DNA of 64,000 nt from a virus: the IMG/VR virus record IMGVR_UViG_3300042890_004841, positions 1-64,000 of that record; one strand, 5' to 3'. Below the pieces are notes generated by a model, which did no database searches, was not told where the DNA came from, and was given only the letters and a program-made list of their open reading frames with translations. Shown here piece after piece: positions 1-7,656 of this stretch. A program made the position numbers and the translations under genes. Positions within the stretch are counted from its first letter, which is position 1, and each line of letters opens with the position of its first letter.

Positions 1-2
1 CA

Positions 3-266
3 TTTGAAGATGTTGAAGTACATATTCCGTATGAAACAGGTATGAATCCTTATAGTGGATTTTTTGACCTAATTGAGAAAAAAGGATTTGTTACTAGAGA
101 AGGTAACCGTTATATGTATACAGATCAAAACGGTGAAGTACATCGTTACTTTCGTAAAGAATGGGCTAAAAACGAAAACGGTATTATGGATTTAGTAATG
201 AAGGAATTCTCGCAACGTGAAAAACAAGTAAATACAGAATTAGCGGAGGCTGAACAAAATGCTTGA
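3..266 (+). CDS. uvsX: UvsX/RecA-like recombinase, C-terminal fragment
   Basis: The reading frame is open from the window edge, so only about the last 87 residues are present. The stretch containing ETGMNPYSGFFDLIEKKGFV resembles the C-terminal region of T4-like UvsX, where a (Y/F)xTGhxxYSGLhDLhxxxGhV pattern follows the ATPase core. UvsX coats ssDNA and drives strand exchange in phage recombination-dependent replication. The UvsY-like gene two genes downstream supports the call. The Walker motifs lie outside the window, so the core cannot be checked. It overlaps the next gene by 8 bases. Confidence 0.65.
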   Translation, partial: FEDVEVHIPYETGMNPYSGFFDLIEKKGFVTREGNRYMYTDQNGEVHRYFRKEWAKNENGIMDLVMKEFSQREKQVNTELAEAEQNA

Positions 267-522
267 TACAGTTGCAGCAGTATATGAAGTGCTCAAACGT
301 TATATCAATACTACTGATATGCGTGATGCAGCAGAAGATGTATTGAATGTTCTTGTTGATCATGACTTAAGTTACGATGAAATACGTGACGCTTTTATAG
401 GTGAAAAAGAAATGGTAAGCGCACTAAAAGCTTACCAAGCAGACGAAGATGATTTTGATGATGATGAGGACTTCGCAGAAGACGAAGATGATTGGTATAA
501 CGAAGATGACGATTATCAGTAA
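259..522 (+). CDS. Small protein with very acidic C-terminus
   Basis: An 87-residue protein with a helical-looking N-terminal 60 residues and a C-terminal tail made almost entirely of Asp and Glu (from about residue 62). Its start lies inside the end of the uvsX-like gene, so the two are probably translationally coupled, and uvsY-like follows two bases later. The tail could mimic DNA or bind a basic partner, but that is a guess. I do not recognise the family. Its place between the recombinase and its mediator suggests a role in recombination or replication. Confidence 0.75.
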   Translation: MLDTVAAVYEVLKRYINTTDMRDAAEDVLNVLVDHDLSYDEIRDAFIGEKEMVSALKAYQADEDDFDDDEDFAEDEDDWYNEDDDYQ

Positions 523-524
523 TC

Positions 525-986
525 ATGGGTTGGTTTACAGAAATAACACAGGATATCTCAGTACTACCTGAGTTTATCGAGCATTATCATCATGAACTTA
601 ACCAAGCTAAACATGAAGTAAAGATAATTAAAGGCGAACGTGTTGAACGATTGTTGGCGATGCTGCCTGGGGTGACGGAGCATCGTTTTAACCAACTACA
701 AGAAATTGAAGCTATCCTTGATTATATGAATGGGCAACTTCGTAAAACACGTAGCTTAGCTTTTAAAAAATATTTAGAGAATTATCCACGTCAGCTAACA
801 TCACGTGATGCTGAACGTTATGCTGATGCTGAGCAAGATGTTATTGACATGGAAACCCTAGTCAATGAAGTTGCATTGATGCGTAATCAATGGTTAGGTA
901 TTATGAAAGCACTTGAGTCTAAAAACTTTATGTTGGGGCATATCGTACGTTTGCGTGTTGCAGGAATGGAAGATATTACAATTTAA
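525..986 (+). CDS. uvsY: UvsY-like recombination mediator
   Basis: 153 residues, mostly helical. The C-terminal half has the layout of T4 UvsY: a RYADAEQ segment, a spacer, then a W-hG-hhxxhxSKNFMLGHIVRLR stretch matching the T4 pattern RYEKSE ... YWGILLDF ... SRGFAIKHIQDMR. UvsY helps UvsX displace gp32 and load onto ssDNA. It sits two genes after the uvsX-like fragment. The match is from remembered pattern, not an alignment; T4 UvsY is 137 residues, so the length fits. Confidence 0.7.
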   Translation: MGWFTEITQDISVLPEFIEHYHHELNQAKHEVKIIKGERVERLLAMLPGVTEHRFNQLQEIEAILDYMNGQLRKTRSLAFKKYLENYPRQLTSRDAERYADAEQDVIDMETLVNEVALMRNQWLGIMKALESKNFMLGHIVRLRVAGMEDITI

Positions 987-999
987 TATAAAAAAACAC

Positions 1000-1028
1000 T
1001 TGACAGGTTATCTAAATTCACTTATACT
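1000..1028 (+). promoter_or_regulatory. Sigma70-type promoter
   Basis: TTGACA (1000-1005), 17-nt spacer, TATACT (1023-1028). The spacer carries the TATCTAAATT element shared with several other promoters in this window, and CATATAGT follows the -10. Serves the gene at 1063. Confidence 0.85.
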
Positions 1029-1062
1029 TCCCATATAGTTAGTCAACACCAAGGGGAATACG

Positions 1063-1356
1063 ATGAAAATTGCAGTTTACACTCAATACTTCGAAAACTA
1101 CGGTACTGTTGAAGCTCCTCGTTGGAAGTCCAAAGGTGGTTCAACCTATCTTATAAACAACCTTAGTGTTAAAGATGTTTTCTTCTTAAAAGACAACCTC
1201 GATGTAATTAGTGACAAATTTAACTTTAGCAATGAGTTTGCTGAGGAAATCGTTGCTAACTTTACTATTCACGATGATGACGATATGTCATTCTGTAAAG
1301 AGTGGGAATTACCCTATATGAAACAGTTTTCACGTAGCGACTTTGCCACTGCTTGA
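1063..1356 (+). CDS. Conserved phage protein, unknown function
   Basis: 97 residues starting MKIAVYTQYFENYG, with an AAGGGGA ribosome binding site before the ATG. The opening followed by a KSKGGSTY segment is a pattern I associate with unnamed proteins of large phages. No catalytic motif is evident. It has its own consensus promoter, and its TGA stop is part of the -35 box of the next promoter, so it is probably a monocistronic early unit. Confidence 0.75.
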   Translation: MKIAVYTQYFENYGTVEAPRWKSKGGSTYLINNLSVKDVFFLKDNLDVISDKFNFSNEFAEEIVANFTIHDDDDMSFCKEWELPYMKQFSRSDFATA

Positions 1357-1381
1357 CAGTGGTAGAGTTTTTACCTATAAT
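1353..1381 (+). promoter_or_regulatory. Sigma70-type promoter overlapping a stop codon
   Basis: TTGACA (1353-1358), 17-nt spacer, TATAAT (1376-1381). The TGA inside the -35 box is the stop codon of the upstream gene. CTATATAGT follows the -10. Drives the gene at 1416. Confidence 0.85.
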
Positions 1382-1415
1382 CACTATATAGTAAATACTT
1401 CAAAAGGAAACAAAA

Positions 1416-2132
1416 ATGATGTATGCGAATCGTGAAGCTGAAGAAAACATGATTTTTGTGCGTTCCCGTATTAAGTATTCACACGGTGTATACACGTCAC
1501 CCAAACAACGTTGGTTTTGGATGGACAAACCAAAAGATCTTATTGAAAAAGAAGATCGTACTACTCCTTATGGACTAGAAGTTAAAGCAGGTGAACGTAT
1601 CTTATCGATTGATTCTGTTGCTGTATGGGCAGGATATGGTGTACGTAGTAAAGTACCTGTTGTCCATGTCGCAATCCTTGATCGTGTTGGTGTACGTGCT
1701 TTCTATAAACTAGGTGGTAAGGGTAACCTACGTGATGGTTGGGCACCTGACCCCAAGAAAACTAAATTAGTGTGGGAGCGTCCTGCAGATGTTGTGGGAT
1801 TACCTGAAGAAGAACCCAAAGAAGTTAAAAAATCTGTAAAAATGGGTGAAGTTGGTGATACCATCATCGTAGAGGGTACCGTAGTCAAGCATGAAGTGTT
1901 GCCAACTGTTTATGGTACTGTTGACAAGTTTATTATTAAAGATGCTAATGACAACCTATACATGTACAAGGGTACAAAGTTTCTAACTGAAAAAGGTGGT
2001 TTCGTTAAACTTGAGACTAAAGTAAAAGATCACTTTGAGATGGGTGACGCATCTAATAATTGGATCACCATTCTTGGTGGTAAGGGTAAAAATTCGATGA
2101 ATGTGTTAATTCAAGAAAGTTTTCAAACATGA
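1416..2132 (+). CDS. Hypothetical protein with possible C-terminal OB-like domain
   Basis: 238 residues; an AAAAGGAAAC site precedes the ATGATG start. The N-terminal part (about 1-125) is rich in Trp and basic residues. After a Lys/Glu linker (about 128-142) comes a beta-rich segment (about 143-225) with GDTIIVEGTVVKHE, then FIIKDANDNLYMYKGTKFL and KTKVKDH-type strands. This is what a small OB-fold would look like, but I cannot confirm it. It may be a DNA- or RNA-binding protein. Its stop overlaps the next start (ATGA). Confidence 0.7.
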   Translation: MMYANREAEENMIFVRSRIKYSHGVYTSPKQRWFWMDKPKDLIEKEDRTTPYGLEVKAGERILSIDSVAVWAGYGVRSKVPVVHVAILDRVGVRAFYKLGGKGNLRDGWAPDPKKTKLVWERPADVVGLPEEEPKEVKKSVKMGEVGDTIIVEGTVVKHEVLPTVYGTVDKFIIKDANDNLYMYKGTKFLTEKGGFVKLETKVKDHFEMGDASNNWITILGGKGKNSMNVLIQESFQT

Positions 2133-2275
2133 GATTATTAATTAAAGATTATAAGTTGACACCTTTAGGTTGGTTTATTGCATTGTTGTTTGGATTGTTT
2201 TATGTACCACTATGGATATTATTTCATCCTAAAGAATTTTGGCAAGAATCTTTAAAACCATGGTTTAAAGAATGA
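2129..2275 (+). CDS. Small single-pass membrane protein (48 aa)
   Basis: Begins MRLLIKDYKLTP and carries one strong hydrophobic segment at about residues 12-32 (GWFIALLFGLFYVPLWILF), followed by a charged tail. Its start overlaps the upstream stop as ATGA and its own stop overlaps the next start as ATGA, which makes it convincing as a translated gene despite its size. Topology and function are unknown. Confidence 0.7.
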   Translation: MRLLIKDYKLTPLGWFIALLFGLFYVPLWILFHPKEFWQESLKPWFKE

Positions 2276-2484
2276 ATAATCACTTACGTACTATTGCAAC
2301 TAAAGCTAGTCGTGATATTGATTTAGCATATATGGGTGATGCTTATGCCATCTCACTTACTAAAGCCATTATTAAAGATTTAACTGATGAATTAGGCAAG
2401 GTTAAATGGATGGGCGATGATGAAGGATGGGACAAAGCTATACAAGCTGTACAAAAAGAAATTAAATCACGTTATGGGTTGTGA
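2272..2484 (+). CDS. Hypothetical protein (70 aa)
   Basis: A 70-residue, probably helical protein beginning MNNHLRTIATKASRDIDL. It is coupled to the preceding membrane protein by a 4-base overlap. Its 3' end overlaps the end of a convergent gene on the other strand by 18 bases. No family recognised. Confidence 0.65.
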   Translation: MNNHLRTIATKASRDIDLAYMGDAYAISLTKAIIKDLTDELGKVKWMGDDEGWDKAIQAVQKEIKSRYGL

Positions 2485-2760
2485 TCGATTGTTGATAACT
2501 TCATCATAAGTTTTTACAATATCTAATTCTTGTGGGTCATGATTTTTATCATAAGGCACAGGTAATTCTTGCCATTCGTTTTCGCTTACATCACATGTAA
2601 TTAAAATTTTATATTTGTGTCCATCACTTGTATAAAGTTCGATATTTTCCAAACCTATAACACTATGGCTTGCTTTAATCAGTGCTTCACCTAGTGATTT
2701 TAGTGCCAATTTTTCACCAATAATATATGCACGTCCGTTAGGTTCAGAATGATTGTGCAT
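2467..2760 (-). CDS. Hypothetical protein (97 aa)
   Basis: Read on the - strand directly downstream of the DNA polymerase gene. A GTG at 2787 is possible, but the ATG at 2760 has a good AGGTAGG site 6 nt upstream and is preferred, giving MHNHSEPNGRAYIIGE. The segment LKSLGEALIKAS plus a later YKILITCDVSENEWQELPVPY gives an alpha/beta pattern. No known family recognised. Probably co-transcribed with the polymerase. Confidence 0.65.
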   Translation of the reverse strand: MHNHSEPNGRAYIIGEKLALKSLGEALIKASHSVIGLENIELYTSDGHKYKILITCDVSENEWQELPVPYDKNHDPQELDIVKTYDEVINNRSQPIT

Positions 2761-2779
2761 ATGTAACCTACCTTTTATA

Positions 2780-4453
2780 TTATTCACGATATAAATCCTT
2801 TATTTTAAAACGCTTATGTTTTTTGACGGTAACATACTCCGTATTATTTTTATAACCTAATTGACCAACGCCCCATAATATAGGTTGATCATGAAAACTA
2901 ATGGCTTTGTCAACAATTACGTCAAGGTATCGATTGTTACCTGTTCCTAATGTAACAAATGTTATATATTCTTTTGGTTTACTTTTGAAAACACGATAGT
3001 TAGCTACTAGACCACAGAATTCGATTTCACCTGGTTTGCGGATTTCATTGCAAAAAGGTAAGAATTTTTTACTGTGCCATTTGCCCTCTTTAGATAATTC
3101 TGATAGTTCATTGCCTTCGTAAATACTAACCACTGCGTCAGCCAATTTAGCCTCGTGATGATATACCCATCGACTATAACTACCTTGACAATGTTTTAAA
3201 GTAGCTTGCCAAAACTTTTGTGGGTTATGTGCTTTTTGATAGGCAATCGCCCATATTAGTCGCCCTAAATTTATGGCATGAGCACGACACAAACCAAAAT
3301 TACTAAGTTCACGTAGAGCAAAAAATATTTCTTCTTTGTGCTCATGTTCGCCAATCATTTTCATAAATTCAAATATTTTTTCTTCGTCTTTTTTGGCAAA
3401 TGCTCTGCGCCACATATCAGCATCATATTGGTTACAACCTAACAATTCACTAATTAATATGATGGCATCATCCTCAAAAACTATAGTATTATTAAAATTA
3501 TCCTTGCTCCAATCTTGAAAAAAACTGGCTTTACGTCTACCTTGTGTAGCAACAGGTCTGATTAAAGCAGTTGCCAATACACAATCTTCACGTTTCTTTG
3601 GTTTTATTGCACGTAATAATCGACGCATGGCAGGACTTTCAGCTTGCGTTACACCAAGTACATTACCACTACTCAATAATTCAGATGTTTTTTCATCATA
3701 CTCAGGATAGTCTAATAAGTTCATATTAGGATCAATCTCGTGCAATTGTGATAATCCACGATTAGCAAGAATATCAATTTTAAAATGTTCTAAATCTTCA
3801 ATCTCATATTTGTCGAGTAAAATTTGATTTTGAGCATTGATCAAACTTTTAGGTACAGAACGATCAAAGATTAGTATTCCACCACAATGTTTACTAATAC
3901 ATCGTTTTTTACCAAGTAATTTATTTGCCAATCGTTTAGCATCTTCAGCATATTCAGGAACAACTTTTTCTAAATTTAAATCACGTGGTAGTCTACCTTT
4001 TGCGCCAAAGCGTTTAGCTGCTTCACGCACTGCGCTTTTTTCTTTATAGGTAACATAATTGCTTACTCTAGCTGATTGACCTTTCCATTTGTTAAATATT
4101 CGATTCATAACTGTTTCTTGTTGCCAATGTGGAAAGTCTAAATCAATGTCAGGCAAATCATCACGCTTAGGGTTCATGAAGCGTGATAGTGGTATTTTTT
4201 CTTTAATTGGGTCAACGTCACTAATTCCAAGTAACCAACATACTAAACTACTACCTGCGCTACCACGTGTCATGTGTGGTATGTCAACCGTAAGTTTTAA
4301 TATATCAACCACTCGTAAAAAATGCTTTGCAAAGTTAAGATCAAGTATGAGATTTAATTCTTCTTCAAGTCTTGATTCGTATTCAGGTAGTTGGGGTAAT
4401 GATCTTGTAAAGTGACTAACTAACGTTTCTAATTGCTTTAATCTTTCTTCCAT
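2780..4453 (-). CDS. C-family DNA polymerase (DnaE/Pol III alpha-like), lacking PHP domain
   Basis: 557 residues against roughly 1,160 for bacterial DnaE. Key DnaE blocks appear in order: TRGSAGSSLVCWLLGI (about 62-77), the catalytic PDIDLDF with D102 and D104, a HCGGILI block (about 189-195), FKIDILANRGL with the third catalytic aspartate D227, GVTQAESPAMRRLL (about 265-280), and a fingers segment FGLCRAHAINLGR. The C-terminus (about 470-557) looks like the OB domain. The N-terminal PHP domain and the tau-binding end are absent. All three catalytic aspartates are kept, so it is probably active. The gene is opposite to its neighbours, with AAGG before the ATG. Confidence 0.85.
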   Translation of the reverse strand: MEERLKQLETLVSHFTRSLPQLPEYESRLEEELNLILDLNFAKHFLRVVDILKLTVDIPHMTRGSAGSSLVCWLLGISDVDPIKEKIPLSRFMNPKRDDLPDIDLDFPHWQQETVMNRIFNKWKGQSARVSNYVTYKEKSAVREAAKRFGAKGRLPRDLNLEKVVPEYAEDAKRLANKLLGKKRCISKHCGGILIFDRSVPKSLINAQNQILLDKYEIEDLEHFKIDILANRGLSQLHEIDPNMNLLDYPEYDEKTSELLSSGNVLGVTQAESPAMRRLLRAIKPKKREDCVLATALIRPVATQGRRKASFFQDWSKDNFNNTIVFEDDAIILISELLGCNQYDADMWRRAFAKKDEEKIFEFMKMIGEHEHKEEIFFALRELSNFGLCRAHAINLGRLIWAIAYQKAHNPQKFWQATLKHCQGSYSRWVYHHEAKLADAVVSIYEGNELSELSKEGKWHSKKFLPFCNEIRKPGEIEFCGLVANYRVFKSKPKEYITFVTLGTGNNRYLDVIVDKAISFHDQPILWGVGQLGYKNNTEYVTVKKHKRFKIKDLYRE

Positions 4454-4525
4454 AATGTGCCTTAGTGTAGTAATAGTATGTTGTAAGCATGGTTATTTAT
4501 GGATGCCGATGCCGAAGAATAAAAT

Positions 4526-4554
4526 TTGACAAGGTTGTAAGGGTATGGTACAAT
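4526..4554 (+). promoter_or_regulatory. Sigma70-type promoter
   Basis: TTGACA (4526-4531), 17-nt spacer, TACAAT (4549-4554), divergent from the DNA polymerase gene. Drives the run of small genes starting at 4580. Confidence 0.8.
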
Positions 4555-4579
4555 GCAGTATTGTACAAGGAGAACAAAC

Positions 4580-4717
4580 ATGATTTATTTGTTTATCAGT
4601 GCATTGACTTTGATGATAGCAGTAAAAGACTTTAATGATATGGACAATAAGCTAGGATGGTTTGGTATTGTAATATCTGCTTGTAACTTTTCAGCTTTTT
4701 TATTTGAATATTTCTAA
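4580..4717 (+). CDS. Small membrane protein (45 aa)
   Basis: A 45-residue protein with two short hydrophobic segments (about 2-14 and 26-44) split by a charged KDFNDMDNK loop, so a possible hairpin in the membrane. An AAGGAG site lies 7 nt before the ATG and a consensus promoter just upstream, which supports expression. Function unknown. Confidence 0.7.
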   Translation: MIYLFISALTLMIAVKDFNDMDNKLGWFGIVISACNFSAFLFEYF

Positions 4718-4725
4718 ATATACCT

Positions 4726-4860
4726 ATGAGTAATTTTATTTGGTTTATACTAGGTGCTCTATTATGTTTCTTACTTGGAGCTATCATAGGATTTTGGGTA
4801 GAGGAATTAACTTATTCGCCACTTACACGTGGTTTTTATGAATGTAAAGGATGTTGGTAA
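4726..4860 (+). CDS. Small membrane protein with C-terminal Cys pair (44 aa)
   Basis: One hydrophobic helix at about residues 4-24 followed by a polar end with an ECKGCW motif. The two cysteines may bind metal or form a disulfide. Its TAA stop shares a base with the next ATG (TAATG), so translation is coupled. Family not recognised. Confidence 0.65.
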   Translation: MSNFIWFILGALLCFLLGAIIGFWVEELTYSPLTRGFYECKGCW

Positions 4861-5087
4861 TGAAATTGTTTGATACGTATGAAAATATTGATAGTATGAA
4901 ACCTTGTATGAAGCGACCTATTGTTGTACATGCGGTACAAGTTCATGAAGAATTTAGAGTAAATAGTTTAGAAGGTGACTATGCACAAGGTAAAGCAGGT
5001 GATTACTTAATGCGTGGTATAAACGGTGAACTGTATATTTGTGACCGTGAAATTTTTGAGAAAACATACGATTTTGTAAATGTCTGA
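4860..5087 (+). CDS. Conserved small phage protein (75 aa)
   Basis: Starts at the ATG overlapping the upstream stop. The C-terminal half (AGDYLMRGINGELYICDREIFEKTYDF) follows a pattern that recurs in many phage and bacterial small proteins, G-D-[YW]-L-hxGhxGExYxCxxxIFExTY. Its biochemical role is not known. It overlaps the next gene by 8 bases. Confidence 0.7.
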   Translation: MKLFDTYENIDSMKPCMKRPIVVHAVQVHEEFRVNSLEGDYAQGKAGDYLMRGINGELYICDREIFEKTYDFVNV

Positions 5088-5316
5088 TAAATTAGTTGAA
5101 TTAATTAAACGTGCAGGATTTAGTAAAACTTACGAACAAGTTCGACTTGAACGTTTGATATGGCTAACTGCACTAGAAATTAGTCCACTATTAACTGAAG
5201 AAGATTGGACAAAAGTAAAAGAATTGTTGCAGTTACCTGATGATGTACAGCAACGTAAAAACTTTAATTACTTAACAAAATTTAAACAAGAAGATCCTGA
5301 AGGATATATGAAATAG
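5080..5316 (+). CDS. Hypothetical helical protein (78 aa)
   Basis: 78 residues, predicted mostly helical and rich in Leu, Lys and Glu. The ATG lies inside the end of the upstream gene. No recognisable motif. It is the last gene of the small operon that starts at 4580; a new promoter follows 15 bases after its stop. Confidence 0.65.
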   Translation: MSDKLVELIKRAGFSKTYEQVRLERLIWLTALEISPLLTEEDWTKVKELLQLPDDVQQRKNFNYLTKFKQEDPEGYMK

Positions 5317-5331
5317 TTGTAAAAATACAAC

Positions 5332-5360
5332 TTGACAGTATATCCAATTTTTACTATAAT
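5332..5360 (+). promoter_or_regulatory. Sigma70-type promoter
   Basis: TTGACA (5332-5337), 17-nt spacer containing TATCCAATTT, TATAAT (5355-5360), then CTCTATAGT. One of the conserved-spacer class. Drives the genes at 5390 and 5757. Confidence 0.88.
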
Positions 5361-5389
5361 TTCTCTATAGTCAGATATAGGAGATAGAC

Positions 5390-5749
5390 ATGCCACTCGT
5401 TCAATACATGGATCACACTCACCCTGATGCATTCGTAGATTTTGAAAAGCTTGAACCAATGGTTAATACAGGTTATACCAAACCATGTCCTGTTTGCCAA
5501 TGTTACGGTGGTTGGAATCTTAAACTCAACGCATACCCTTTACACAATTATCCCAATACTGCAGAAAATCGTCATCGTTATTCGCACTTTCGCAGTAACT
5601 GCTCACATTGTAACGGGTATGGTTATACGTTACCTACTGAAACTTGCAGTGGTCATGAGTGGGAGCGCAAGCAAAACCTAGGTCGTTGCTACAATTTATA
5701 TGTGTGTATAAAATGCAACAAGCACATGGAAGTTGATTCTAGTGATTAA
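5390..5749 (+). CDS. Zinc-ribbon protein with DnaJ-like CxxCxGxG motif
   Basis: 119 residues with an AGGAGA site before the ATG. Two Cys pairs at about residues 34-41 (CPVCQCYGGW) and 71-78 (CSHCNGYGY) resemble the CxxCxGxG zinc centres of DnaJ. A third group (CSGHEW ... CYNLYVCIKC) lies near the C-terminus. Such proteins bind zinc and often nucleic acid or protein partners. The family seems widespread in phages, but I know no assigned function. Confidence 0.75.
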   Translation: MPLVQYMDHTHPDAFVDFEKLEPMVNTGYTKPCPVCQCYGGWNLKLNAYPLHNYPNTAENRHRYSHFRSNCSHCNGYGYTLPTETCSGHEWERKQNLGRCYNLYVCIKCNKHMEVDSSD

Positions 5750-5756
5750 ATAGTAC

Positions 5757-6182
5757 ATGGAACATAATTTTTACAAACTTAAACAACGTTTACAAGAACA
5801 AGGATGGTATGTTGCATGGGCACATCCTTGTTGCCAAACTTGTGCATGGCAAGAAGTACCATATGAACATCCTGATGGGCCTAATGAAGGTAAGGAATTA
5901 GATTGGAATAAATTACTATTCAATCATGAACAAGATTGCAACATGGAATGTGAGTATGACGAAGAAAATGATGAATACATCTTACCTGATGGCATGACAA
6001 AAGATGATTACTGCACATTTCCAACACACAAACCTGAACAAACATCAGGCTCATTATTTTGTTTCAATGGTGATGAACAAGGTGTAAAAAACTTAATCGA
6101 AGTATTACCAATCATTGAAGAAAGCGGATGCACTTGGAGTTGGAACAAAACAGGTAATGCAAGAATTTACATAGGGTGGTAG
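5757..6182 (+). CDS. DUF6891-like protein
   Basis: 141 residues. The opening LQEQGWYVAWAHPCCQTCAW, a middle FNHEQD and an end reading ESGCTWSWNKTGNARIYIGW match what I recall of DUF6891 proteins: Cys-rich start, HxQD segment and a W-x-G-x-x-x-R-I end. Function is unknown in that family. It follows the zinc-ribbon gene by 7 bases and is probably co-transcribed. Confidence 0.6.
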   Translation: MEHNFYKLKQRLQEQGWYVAWAHPCCQTCAWQEVPYEHPDGPNEGKELDWNKLLFNHEQDCNMECEYDEENDEYILPDGMTKDDYCTFPTHKPEQTSGSLFCFNGDEQGVKNLIEVLPIIEESGCTWSWNKTGNARIYIGW

Positions 6183-6200
6183 TTGTATAATTACAACGTA

Positions 6201-6229
6201 TTGACAATATATCTCAATTAATGTACAAT
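6201..6229 (+). promoter_or_regulatory. Sigma70-type promoter
   Basis: TTGACA (6201-6206), 17-nt spacer with TATCTCAATT, TACAAT (6224-6229). Conserved-spacer class. Drives the gene at 6266. Confidence 0.82.
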
Positions 6230-6265
6230 AGTTTTTGTGGTGATTAATTCTTAACGGAGATTGAA

Positions 6266-6562
6266 ATGAGTAAAGCCCTAGTAAACAAACTTGCCAAGAT
6301 TCGTGCTGAAATTGCTCTCTTGAAGGTAGCAGAAAAGAAGGTTGAAACTGCGTTGATTACTGCTGCCAATTTCGATAGCATGACTTTTTTCGGTACTGCT
6401 ACGGTTGCCACGGTAGTTCCCCAACACGAACGTGCTAGTGTTAAATATGAAGCTATGGTGCGTGATGTACTTGGTGATGCCAAAGTAGAATCGCTTGCTG
6501 AAGCATATACCAAAATCAGCAAAGTTAGTGCTGCTGTGAAATTGTCAACCTTAGTAAAATAA
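6266..6562 (+). CDS. Hypothetical protein with N-terminal coiled coil (98 aa)
   Basis: Residues 4-34 form a heptad-like helix rich in Ala, Leu and Lys. The middle (FFGTATVATVVPQHERASVKYE) looks beta, and the end is helical. Own promoter and a GGAG site before the ATG. Codons are more GC-rich than in neighbouring genes, as in many highly expressed genes. Function unknown. Confidence 0.7.
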   Translation: MSKALVNKLAKIRAEIALLKVAEKKVETALITAANFDSMTFFGTATVATVVPQHERASVKYEAMVRDVLGDAKVESLAEAYTKISKVSAAVKLSTLVK

Positions 6563-6565
6563 TTC

Positions 6566-6594
6566 TTGACTACAGATATATTTTTAGATATACT
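6566..6594 (+). promoter_or_regulatory. Sigma70-type promoter
   Basis: TTGACT (6566-6571), 17-nt spacer, TATACT (6589-6594), then CTGTAGT. Begins 3 bases after the stop of the previous gene. Drives the gene at 6632. Confidence 0.78.
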
Positions 6595-6631
6595 TGTATC
6601 TGTAGTAACTAATAAACAAAAGGAACAGACG

Positions 6632-6805
6632 ATGAGCATTTTCAAGAAGATCAAAGAGTTTTTCAATGAACCAGATCAAATGGAGTTGATTGAAGAGCGA
6701 TTCTACAAGAAGTTGGAAGACATGAATGCTCACCCTGAAAAGTACCAACACATTCTGAACAAGAACTCTGCCCAATCTAAGATTCCTCCAGTGTCTCTGT
6801 TTTAA
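6632..6805 (+). CDS. Hypothetical protein (57 aa)
   Basis: Starts at MSIFKKIKEFFNEPDQ, chosen because AAAGGAAC precedes this ATG and the longer frame would run through the promoter. Amphipathic basic N-terminus, then an acidic helix. No family recognised. It is a one-gene unit between two promoters. Confidence 0.65.
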   Translation: MSIFKKIKEFFNEPDQMELIEERFYKKLEDMNAHPEKYQHILNKNSAQSKIPPVSLF

Positions 6806-6814
6806 CCCTACAGG

Positions 6815-6843
6815 TTGACAGGTCTTTGAAGTGGTTGTATAAT
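6815..6843 (+). promoter_or_regulatory. Sigma70-type promoter, copy 1 of a repeated unit
   Basis: TTGACA (6815-6820), 17-nt spacer, TATAAT (6838-6843). It sits in a block TAACCCTACAGGTTGACAGG followed by TCTTTG that recurs upstream of 7716 and 8648. GGTATAGT follows the -10. Confidence 0.85.
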
Positions 6844-6873
6844 ATGGGTATAGTAAACAACAAGGAGCAAGAG

Positions 6874-7122
6874 ATGAACGAACGAATTAAAGAACTTGCT
6901 AAACAAGCTCAGGATTGGGCAGATGCTCATGCACCTTATGCCAGTGAAGAACACGAATACTTTGCTGAAAAGTTTGCCCTGTTGATTGTGAGAGAATGTG
7001 CTACTGCAATTACCAATGACGATTTGGCAAAAGATTGTGGCACTTTTTTGATGGACTCATATGCAAAAGGGATGCGCTATTCAGCGCATCTTATTAAAGA
7101 ACATTTTGGAGTTGGAGAATGA
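6874..7122 (+). CDS. KEHFGVE-family small phage protein, copy 1
   Basis: 82 residues from MNERIKELAKQA; AAGGAG lies 6 nt before this ATG. The family shape is an N-terminal MNERI-x-x-LAxQA helix, a variable middle, a FALLIVRECA helix and the ending IKEHFGVGE. This ending is very common among uncultured phage small proteins, but no function is known to me. Copies at 7399, 7933 and 8387; the one at 7399 is a recent duplicate of this C-terminal half. Stop overlaps the next start. Confidence 0.75.
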   Translation: MNERIKELAKQAQDWADAHAPYASEEHEYFAEKFALLIVRECATAITNDDLAKDCGTFLMDSYAKGMRYSAHLIKEHFGVGE

Positions 7123-7241
7123 CGGACGGTGACCGAGCCGGTTGGTGGGCCGTTGTATATCTACTTATGGTGGGTGTGGCCGCTTATTTCACTATGTTTA
7201 TGGTGATTTTTAGTTTTATTAAACAATATTTAGGAGATTAA
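7119..7241 (+). CDS. Small membrane protein (40 aa)
   Basis: Begins MTDGDRAGWWAVVYLL and has one long hydrophobic segment (about 9-34). The first 60 bases are strikingly GC-rich for this genome. The start overlaps the upstream stop as ATGA. Single-pass topology is likely; role unknown. Confidence 0.6.
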   Translation: MTDGDRAGWWAVVYLLMVGVAAYFTMFMVIFSFIKQYLGD

Positions 7242-7244
7242 ACG

Positions 7245-7415
7245 ATGAACGGATATGTATGGAAAATAACAGTAGGCAACACTTATGTAGGAGTGGCTAA
7301 TACAGAGGACAGATTTAAGTTGCTAGAACAAGCAGTAGACAATGGAATTATTCCGGCTGACTATAACATAACCGATGTGAAAATGGAGATAATAAAAAAT
7401 GAACGAACAGATTAA
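7245..7415 (+). CDS. Hypothetical protein (56 aa)
   Basis: 56 residues, MNGYVWKITVGNTYVG..., a beta-rich opening then a helix. AGGAGATTAAACG precedes the ATG. Its last 17 bases overlap the next gene in another frame. Not recognised. Confidence 0.6.
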   Translation: MNGYVWKITVGNTYVGVANTEDRFKLLEQAVDNGIIPADYNITDVKMEIIKNERTD

Positions 7416-7647
7416 AGCACTCGCTCAACAGGCTGGTGAGAGCATTCCAGAATTCCATTTTGGAGATTGGAACATCCCAAACGAGTTCATTCAAAAGTTC
7501 GCCCAATTGATTGTTCAAGAATGTGCTACTGCGATCACCAACGACAATTTTGCAAAAGATTGTAGCACTTTTTTTTTCATGGACTCATATGCAAAGGGGA
7601 TGCGCTATTCGGCGCATCTTATTAAAGAACATTTCGGAGTTGAATAA
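7399..7647 (+). CDS. KEHFGVE-family small phage protein, copy 2
   Basis: 82 residues, MNEQIKALAQQA ... IKEHFGVE. Bases from about 7510 to 7646 are nearly identical to 6986-7113 of copy 1, apart from a lengthened T run that adds one codon (FFF). The N-terminal third differs. GGAG lies about 10 nt upstream. Function unknown. Confidence 0.75.
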   Translation: MNEQIKALAQQAGESIPEFHFGDWNIPNEFIQKFAQLIVQECATAITNDNFAKDCSTFFFMDSYAKGMRYSAHLIKEHFGVE

Positions 7648-7656
7648 CCCTACAGG

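Noticed and set aside
3336-4415. + strand ORFs across the DNA polymerase gene
   Set aside because: The - strand frame has the full set of DnaE motifs; these are shadows.
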